A stretch of 10,082 nucleotides of DNA from positions 1 through 10,082 of the forward strand of contig JAJTHA010000227.1 in the NCBI GenBank assembly GCA_021299565.1, given 5' to 3'. The translations under genes were made by a program, and so were the position numbers. Within the stretch, counting starts at the first letter, position 1; each line of letters starts with the position of its first letter. A model generated the notes under the pieces. That model was not told the origin of the DNA. It worked only from the letters and a program-made list of their open reading frames with translations, and ran no database searches. This DNA is from Candidatus Caenarcanales bacterium (GTDB lineage: Bacteria; Cyanobacteriota; Vampirovibrionia; LMEP-6097). Below are positions 5,835-10,082 of this stretch, piece after piece.

Positions 5835-5869
5835 GGATCCTTACGGTCGCTTCGCTCCCTCAGGATGAC
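5835..5869 (-). repeat. Third hairpin repeat unit, overlapping the antiporter 3' end
   Basis: Read on the minus strand the unit has outer stem ATCCT (5866-5862) with AGGAT (5841-5837), a GG/CC step (5858-5857 with 5846-5845), GA on both sides (5857-5856 and 5848-5847) and the core heptamer GCGAAGC (5855-5849). On the plus strand it is followed on the left by TTGAATTGGATCC (5828-5840), identical to 5365-5377 in the first repeat region. It supplies coding sequence, the stop codon and a possible ribosome binding site to its neighbours. Confidence 0.85.
5838..5842 (-). promoter_or_regulatory. Repeat-derived Shine-Dalgarno-like AAGGA of the small alpha/beta gene
   Basis: The minus strand reads TAAGGATCC from 5843. 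AAGGA (5842-5838) lies 10 bases before the ATG at 5827 and overlaps the antiporter TAA (5843-5841). It is part of the 3' arm of the hairpin repeat, so if the hairpin forms in RNA the site would be sequestered. Confidence 0.45.
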
Positions 5870-7070
5870 GTTGCAGTGAATTATTGCTATTAATTAGCTT
5901 TCCTAAAATAATTGGTGGTATTAAAGTAGTAAGAACAACCACAATAACGGTTATAGCATAAAGCCTATCGTCGATCACGCCGATTGCTTTTCCAGCACTA
6001 GCAAAAATCAAGCCAACTTCTCCGCGGGGTATCATGGCAACCCCAATTATCAAGCGATTTAGACCGCTACCAGAGAAAGCCCAGCCGGAAACTAGTTTTG
6101 AGAGCATGGCGGCCAAGCTGATAACTAAAGCTGCTATCAAAACTTCTTGATTGGCAAATACACTAAGGTCCACTTGAAAGCCTGTGATCACAAAAAATAT
6201 TGGCACCAAAAAATAACTAATAGGTTTGATCAGCTCTTCGACGGATTGTTCACCATCGTAGTCTTTAAAGTAAATTTCATCAAGAATTAAACCAGCAGCA
6301 AAAGCTCCAACAATAGTCGCTAAGCCTGCTTGAGCAGCTAGATAGGATAAAGAAAAGCAGGCTATAAGTGCTAGTGATAATTTAAGTCCGGGTGTTTTGA
6401 AATAAGAAAGAACTTTAATGACTTTGCCAGCGAGCAAGAAACCTAGTCCCAGGGATAGTCCTAAAAACAAAATAGCTTTGAGAGATATCAAACCAACGCT
6501 TGCAATATCCAAATTGCCGTTTATAGCAATTCCGCTAACAACCGCTAAGATGATCAAGCCTAAAACATCGTCAATGACAGCAGCTCCAAGAACTATGCGG
6601 GCTTCTGTTTTGTGCATGTAATTGAGATCTTTAAAAACTCTAGCTGTAATTCCGACTGATGTTGCTGTCAAAGTCGCTCCCATAAAGATTTTGGCGATGC
6701 TAGTTAAGTCTGGTATCAACATCCCGCTTAAAAAATATCCCAATATAAAAGGACAAATCACGCCAACGCAGGCGACCCAAAAAGACTTGAGTCCCACAGC
6801 CGCCATCTCTTTTAGGTTTGTCTCTAGTCCAACTTCAAATAAGAGTATGATCGAGCCAAGGCTGGCAAGAACCTGTATGGCATCGTTGTTTAAACTTGAT
6901 TGCAAGCAGGGACATAAGCAGCAGGCTAATGTAATACCTGCGACTAATTCACCTAATACAAGTGGCTGCTTGAGCTGGTTTGAAATTATAGAGCCTAATT
7001 TTGCAGCGCTTAGAATTATAAGTAAGGAGACGAGAATTAAAGTTACTGGATCGCTGTGGGCTGTATTCAT
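5841..7070 (-). CDS. CPA2-family cation/proton antiporter (Na+/H+ type)
   Basis: This is a 409-residue polytopic inner-membrane protein of the monovalent cation:proton antiporter-2 family (NapA/GerN/KefB relatives), exchanging Na+ or K+ for H+. Hydrophobic segments run along most of residues 8-392. Diagnostic elements are QPLVLGELVAGI (35-46), LLFEVGLE (76-83), the broken-helix segment GATLTATSVGITARVFKDL (131-149) and GAAVIDDVLG (162-171). The last contains D167-D168, the ion-binding pair that in characterised CPA2 members goes with electrogenic Na+/H+ exchange. MIPRGEVGLI (347-356) is also conserved. There is no C-terminal RCK/TrkA domain, unlike KefB/KefC. The last nine residues, RHPEGAKRP, and the TAA are encoded by an intergenic hairpin repeat, so the native C-terminus probably ended near residue 400. 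The gene is divergent from tuf; no Shine-Dalgarno sequence is visible. Confidence 0.93.
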   Translation of the reverse strand: MNTAHSDPVTLILVSLLIILSAAKLGSIISNQLKQPLVLGELVAGITLACCLCPCLQSSLNNDAIQVLASLGSIILLFEVGLETNLKEMAAVGLKSFWVACVGVICPFILGYFLSGMLIPDLTSIAKIFMGATLTATSVGITARVFKDLNYMHKTEARIVLGAAVIDDVLGLIILAVVSGIAINGNLDIASVGLISLKAILFLGLSLGLGFLLAGKVIKVLSYFKTPGLKLSLALIACFSLSYLAAQAGLATIVGAFAAGLILDEIYFKDYDGEQSVEELIKPISYFLVPIFFVITGFQVDLSVFANQEVLIAALVISLAAMLSKLVSGWAFSGSGLNRLIIGVAMIPRGEVGLIFASAGKAIGVIDDRLYAITVIVVVLTTLIPPIILGKLINSNNSLQRHPEGAKRP

Positions 7071-7099
7071 CTATTACATTTTAAGCAATTACTAATGAT

Positions 7100-7128
7100 T
7101 TTACTCAGTCTTTCTGATAATATTTAAT
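7100..7128 (+). promoter_or_regulatory. Predicted tuf promoter
   Basis: TTTACT at 7100-7105 (four of six matches to TTGACA) and TTTAAT at 7123-7128 (five of six to TATAAT) are separated by exactly 17 bp. Initiation near 7135 would give a leader of about 53 bases. The position fits a monocistronic, highly expressed gene. No other pair in the gap is better, but AT-richness limits certainty. Confidence 0.5.
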
Positions 7129-7139
7129 CTGGTCTTGGG

Positions 7140-7157
7140 ACTCCCCAGGAGTATTTT
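7140..7157 (+). promoter_or_regulatory. Hairpin with T-run in the tuf leader
   Basis: ACTCC (7140-7144) and GGAGT (7148-7152) form a perfect 5-bp stem with loop CCA, followed at once by ATTTTT (7153-7158). It would lie at the very 5' end of the predicted tuf message. It resembles a weak intrinsic terminator or a 5' stabilising hairpin. The GGAG in its 3' arm is also an anti-Shine-Dalgarno-pairing sequence, but too far from the start codon (over 30 bases) to initiate tuf. Confidence 0.4.
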
Positions 7158-7174
7158 TAACTAAAACTAGCATA

Positions 7175-7180
7175 AGAGGA
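7175..7180 (+). promoter_or_regulatory. Shine-Dalgarno sequence of tuf
   Basis: AGAGGA lies seven bases before the ATG at 7188, at optimal spacing. It supports the chosen start and is a clear Shine-Dalgarno sequence, in contrast to flhB, apt, the radical-SAM-like gene and the antiporter. Confidence 0.75.
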
Positions 7181-7187
7181 AAATTAA

Positions 7188-8405
7188 ATGGCAAGAGAAA
7201 AATTTGAAAGAAAAAAACCTAACGTAAACGTTGGTACTATTGGTCACGTTGACCACGGTAAAACTACATTAACAGCAGCAATCTGTACAGTTTTGTCTGC
7301 TACTGGTGGAGCTAAAGCTAAAAAATACGAAGATATCGATGCGGCTCCTGAAGAGAAAGCGCGTGGTATTACTATTAACACTGCTCACGTTGAGTATGAG
7401 TCTGCAACTAGACACTATGCACACGTAGACTGTCCTGGTCACGCTGACTATGTTAAGAACATGATTACTGGTGCTGCTCAAATGGACGGCGGAATATTGG
7501 TTGTATCTGCAGCTGATGGTCCGATGCCACAAACAAGAGAGCATATTCTTTTGGCGCGTCAAGTTGGCGTTCCTCACATTGTTGTATTTATGAACAAATG
7601 CGACATGGTTGATGATGCTGAGCTTCTTGAACTTGTAGAAATGGAAACTAGAGAACTTCTTTCTAAGTATGAATTTGATGGCGATAATATTGCTTTCATT
7701 AAAGGTTCAGCTCTTAAGGCAGTTGAGTATATGGTTGCAAACCCAACCGCTCAAAGAGGTTCTAATGAGTGGATCGATAAAATTTATGATTTGATGGATG
7801 CAGTTGATGCAAATATTCCAACTCCAATTAGAGATATTGATAAGGCATTTTTGATGTCGGTTGAGGATGTGTTCACTATCACTGGTCGTGGTACTGTTGC
7901 TACTGGCCGTGTTGAGAGAGGCAGACTTAAAGTTGGTGAAGAAGTTGAGATCGTTGGTCTTACTGAAGAGCCTAAGAAAACAATCGTTACTGGTTGTGAG
8001 ATGTTTAGAAAAACACTTGATGAAGTTCAAGCTGGCGACAATGCTGGTGTGCTTTTGAGAGGTGTTGAGCGTACTGATATTGAGCGTGGTCAAGTTATTG
8101 CTAAGCCAGGTTCAATCAAGCCACACACTAAATTTGTTGGTAGCGTTTACGTTCTAACAAAAGAAGAAGGCGGACGTCACACTCCATTCTTTAAAGGTTA
8201 CAGACCACAGTTCTATATGAGAACTACTGACGTAACTGGCGATGTATTTTTGCCAGAAGGCGTAGAGATGGTTATGCCTGGAGACAATATTGAGATGACT
8301 ATCAATTTGATCCAGCCTGTAGCTATTGAAGAAGGTATGAGATTCGCGATTCGTGAAGGCGGTAGAACCGTTGGAGCGGGCGTTGTATCTTCTATCATTG
8401 AGTAG
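7188..8405 (+). CDS. tuf: Translation elongation factor EF-Tu
   Basis: EF-Tu delivers aminoacyl-tRNA to the ribosomal A site in a GTP-dependent manner. The 405-residue protein is complete. G-domain motifs are GHVDHGKT (19-26), RGITI (59-63), DCPGH (81-85, with catalytic H85), NKCD (136-139) and GSAL (173-176). Domain 2 begins near FLMSVEDVFTITGRGTVATGRVERG (221-245), and domain 3 ends with MRFAIREGGRTVGAGVV (384-400). The stretch after GSAL (177-200) is longer than in Escherichia coli and resembles that of cyanobacteria, as does KYEDIDAAPEEK (46-57). The gene stands alone: fusA is not upstream and rpsJ is not downstream, so it is outside the usual str operon or is a second copy. It has its own predicted promoter, a Shine-Dalgarno sequence and a strong terminator. 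Confidence 0.99.
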   Translation: MAREKFERKKPNVNVGTIGHVDHGKTTLTAAICTVLSATGGAKAKKYEDIDAAPEEKARGITINTAHVEYESATRHYAHVDCPGHADYVKNMITGAAQMDGGILVVSAADGPMPQTREHILLARQVGVPHIVVFMNKCDMVDDAELLELVEMETRELLSKYEFDGDNIAFIKGSALKAVEYMVANPTAQRGSNEWIDKIYDLMDAVDANIPTPIRDIDKAFLMSVEDVFTITGRGTVATGRVERGRLKVGEEVEIVGLTEEPKKTIVTGCEMFRKTLDEVQAGDNAGVLLRGVERTDIERGQVIAKPGSIKPHTKFVGSVYVLTKEEGGRHTPFFKGYRPQFYMRTTDVTGDVFLPEGVEMVMPGDNIEMTINLIQPVAIEEGMRFAIREGGRTVGAGVVSSIIE

Positions 8406-8413
8406 TTCTCTTC

Positions 8414-8440
8414 GTCATTCTGAGCGAAGCGAAGAATCTC
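8414..8440 (+). repeat. Fourth hairpin repeat unit, downstream of tuf
   Basis: Immediately after the tuf stop, outer stem ATTCT (8417-8421) pairs with AGAAT (8433-8437), GA occurs at 8422-8423 and 8431-8432, and the core heptamer GCGAAGC lies at 8424-8430. Compared with the other units, the outer stem changes from ATCCT/AGGAT to ATTCT/AGAAT, a paired substitution. It lies between the tuf stop and the intrinsic terminator, so it would be transcribed into the tuf 3' untranslated region. Confidence 0.8.
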
Positions 8441-8461
8441 TTTAATATTACAAACAGAAAT

Positions 8462-8490
8462 CCCCTCGAAAGAGGGGCTTTTTGTTTTTT
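8462..8490 (+). terminator. Intrinsic terminator of tuf
   Basis: CCCCTC (8462-8467), loop GAAA and GAGGGG (8472-8477) form a 6-bp G+C-rich stem with a stable GNRA-type tetraloop. It is followed by C and a T-rich tail (8479-8490, TTTTTGTTTTTT). It lies 57 bases after the tuf stop. On the minus strand the same hairpin is followed by a less T-rich tract, so termination of the converging gene at 8504-9310 is possible but weaker. Confidence 0.9.
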
Positions 8491-8503
8491 GTGGTCTTAT
8501 TTC

Positions 8504-9310
8504 TTAAGCTGCAAGCGCCAGGTGTTCTAGGTCATAGATGTTTTTAGCTAAATTTTTGACTGGTTCAGGAATATCTTTGCGTCTCATAACTTTTTGATCA
8601 ATAAGGTCGTTTATTCTTCTTTGATTATCAGCTTGTTGCTTGAGGGTCTCTCGCTTTGTGGATTTTTTGTTTAAAACTGTGAAGCAGTTTATTAAATGTT
8701 GAAGTCTTTTAGGGCTTGCAACTGAATAGTTGGAGCCGATTTTTGATGTGAGACTCTCTAATAAAGGCTTTGATAGCACCTCTAGAAAAGTCTTTGCGAA
8801 AACAGAAATTGTAAATTTTTGGTTGATCAAGTGGTCTCGATTTATTTTATCTATTGATTTGGCGATGCCGCTAAACTTATCGTCGCCAGTAATTAATTGA
8901 TTTTCTATTTTTAGTTCTTTGAGTTTTTCTTGAGACGCTGGTTTATTCGCTAGTATTTTGAGAATTTCATAAGGAAGTTTTTTGATTAGTAAATTTTCAA
9001 TAGGAAATTTATTCTGAGAAGCATGTTCATTAATCTTTGTAGCAAGTTTAACTGCAAGTACTTCCTCTAGTTGAAAATTTTCTGTAGTTTTCTTACCAGT
9101 AATTAAAGTTACTGAGAATGTTTCTGGGGCACTAATTAGTTTTAATTTAGTTTGATCCTGTTTTTTGTTTGTTCGCTGGTACTTTGTGTGAGAGTTTGGA
9201 TTAGTGTCAGATAGTAATTGTTTATTGCGATGCGAATTTCTTGATCTTTCACGTAACGCTCTTTGCGTTTCAATAAAACTTCTTTGCTCTTCAGTTTGTT
9301 TTATTTGCAT
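8504..9310 (-). CDS. Hypothetical basic helical protein
   Basis: The 268-residue product is not recognised. Residues 1-57 are very polar and basic (Lys, Arg, Asn, Gln rich) and probably disordered. Residues 58-95 include a short beta-like segment (TFSVTLITGKK, 64-74) and a helix, and the rest is predicted helical, ending in HLALAA. There is no signal peptide, membrane segment or cysteine cluster (one Cys, residue 209). A basic tail plus helical body could suit nucleic-acid or partner binding, but nothing specific can be claimed. It follows the right-edge gene by about 79 bases on the same strand and may be cotranscribed with it. It converges on tuf. No clear Shine-Dalgarno sequence precedes the ATG. 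The long intact frame supports coding. Confidence 0.75.
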   Translation of the reverse strand: MQIKQTEEQRSFIETQRALRERSRNSHRNKQLLSDTNPNSHTKYQRTNKKQDQTKLKLISAPETFSVTLITGKKTTENFQLEEVLAVKLATKINEHASQNKFPIENLLIKKLPYEILKILANKPASQEKLKELKIENQLITGDDKFSGIAKSIDKINRDHLINQKFTISVFAKTFLEVLSKPLLESLTSKIGSNYSVASPKRLQHLINCFTVLNKKSTKRETLKQQADNQRRINDLIDQKVMRRKDIPEPVKNLAKNIYDLEHLALAA

Positions 9311-9383
9311 GACAGCAATTATCTCAGGACTTATTGTGATTTTGCAATTAAATGGCTTGAATATTGATTATTTTTGTCACATT

Positions 9384-9402
9384 TTGGGGTCAGCCCCCCC
9401 AA
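9384..9402. repeat. Inverted repeat with C7 tract at the stop of the right-edge gene
   Basis: TTGGGG (9384-9389) and CCCCAA (9397-9402) are exact reverse complements around the stop codon (9392-9390 on the minus strand). The right arm sits in a run of seven C (9394-9400), which on the coding strand is the G run of the last codons, Trp-Gly-Gly. No T-run follows on the minus strand, so it is not a standard terminator. Such a G+C block stands out in AT-rich DNA. Confidence 0.6.
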
Positions 9403-10082
9403 TGATTTAAAAGTTCCTTGCTTCTATCTTGTAGTTTTTTGAGAGAACGCAAATTGCCATTTCTTTGTTGATCCAAAAGATCTAACCATTCTTGCAAAAA
9501 CCCGTGACTGTTAGGTGAATCATATTGAAACTGGCTGGACATTATATCCATAAAGTCATAAGCATCGAGTGGTTTGGATTGATTATTGAAAATTAGTTCA
9601 TGAGCTTTAAATAGATCTTCAAGATTGACGTCATCACGTTTCCATAGCTCCAATAAGGCAGGATGAGGTCTATAGCCTCTAATTTTTTTCTGCTCTTCTT
9701 TGTCTTCACTGATATTTACCCAGCTTTGACTATTGGCTGCATCCATCAATTCTCTAAAAATGCGAGATGGTCTGTTGTTTTGGATATCATCTAATAAAAT
9801 CTGCTGAAAATCATTAGTGGTGCCTGATTTTTCGATGATATTTGCAATAGCTGTTGCTGATAAATCTATTGTATCTAAAAATTTCATAGCTAATTTATGA
9901 GCAGCGTCTTCGTTGATTTCATAAAGTAAATAAATATTATTGTCAAGAGTTTCTTGTCTTGAATCATTCTCATCAATTATCGTTGAACTCGCATGAGCTT
10001 CTATGCTTGAGCTAATTTGGTCTAAATCTAATTTAGGATTATTGCTTGCATTTTGATTAATAAGTTCAGCCAGTGAGCTATA
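9390..10082 (-). CDS. Hypothetical protein, N-terminus beyond right edge
   Basis: The minus-strand frame is open from the right edge to the stop at 9392-9390, giving 230 residues; the ATG at 9887-9885 is therefore probably an internal methionine, with at least 65 in-frame codons upstream of it. I do not recognise the family. The upstream part reads LINQNASNNPKLDLDQISS and onward, acidic and Asn/Ser rich, then helical (NNIYLLYEINEDAAHKLAMK). The C-terminal part is helical, acidic and aromatic-rich, with a segment RGYRPHPALLELWKRDDVNLEDLFKAHE, and ends in NHWGG within a run of seven G. No signal peptide or membrane segment is seen in the visible part. It lies 79 bases upstream of the basic hypothetical gene on the same strand. 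Confidence 0.8.
   Translation of the reverse strand, partial: YSSLAELINQNASNNPKLDLDQISSSIEAHASSTIIDENDSRQETLDNNIYLLYEINEDAAHKLAMKFLDTIDLSATAIANIIEKSGTTNDFQQILLDDIQNNRPSRIFRELMDAANSQSWVNISEDKEEQKKIRGYRPHPALLELWKRDDVNLEDLFKAHELIFNNQSKPLDAYDFMDIMSSQFQYDSPNSHGFLQEWLDLLDQQRNGNLRSLKKLQDRSKELLNHWGG

Noticed and set aside
6418..7095. Two plus-strand frames opposite the antiporter
   Set aside because: They are shadows of the well-supported membrane protein; the composition follows from its antisense.
7269..8398. Several antisense and out-of-phase frames within tuf
   Set aside because: They are explained by EF-Tu codon bias; none has independent support.

Overview
The window looks like ordinary chromosome from an AT-rich, flagellated bacterium. 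The EF-Tu protein (405 aa, with a cyanobacterial-looking effector region and a 10-15 residue enlargement after its G5 motif) and the scarcity of Shine-Dalgarno sequences suggest a non-photosynthetic relative of Cyanobacteria (Melainabacteria/Vampirovibrionia-like). That placement is an inference from memory of the family, not a database result. There are no tRNA, rRNA, CRISPR or transposase genes, and no stretch longer than about 300 bases lacks a gene.

Layout. Positions 1-844 (-) hold the N-terminal 281 residues of an unrecognised helical protein that runs off the left edge. Upstream of it lies a secreted collagen-like protein (891-1982, -) with 16 uninterrupted Gly-X-Y triplets. Divergent from that is flhB (2131-3210, +), the flagellar export switch protein, isolated from other flagellar genes and carrying NPFH where NPTH is expected. 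apt (3223-3780, -) converges on flhB and diverges from a small radical-SAM-like protein (3832-4701, +), which is followed 4 bases later by a multi-pass membrane protein (4706-5299, +). A second minus-strand pair follows: a CPA2-type cation/proton antiporter (5841-7070, -), then a small unrecognised alpha/beta protein (5429-5827, -). tuf (7188-8405, +) stands alone with its own promoter, a leader hairpin and a strong terminator. The right end carries two minus-strand unrecognised genes, 8504-9310 and one that enters from the right edge (9390 to beyond 10082).

The most interesting structure is non-coding. Four copies of one modular hairpin element lie between genes: 5312-5353 (+), 5371-5411 (-), 5835-5869 (-) and 8414-8440 (+). 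Each has an outer stem kept by compensatory changes, a GA dinucleotide on both sides of an inner hairpin (potential tandem G.A pairs), and an inner hairpin whose sequence and length differ completely between copies. One copy has become part of coding sequence: it supplies the last nine residues and stop codon of the antiporter and a ribosome-binding-site-like sequence for the next gene.

The genes do not form one pathway. They are mostly one- or two-gene transcription units: collagen-like plus helical protein, radical-SAM-like plus membrane protein, antiporter plus small protein, and the two right-end hypotheticals.
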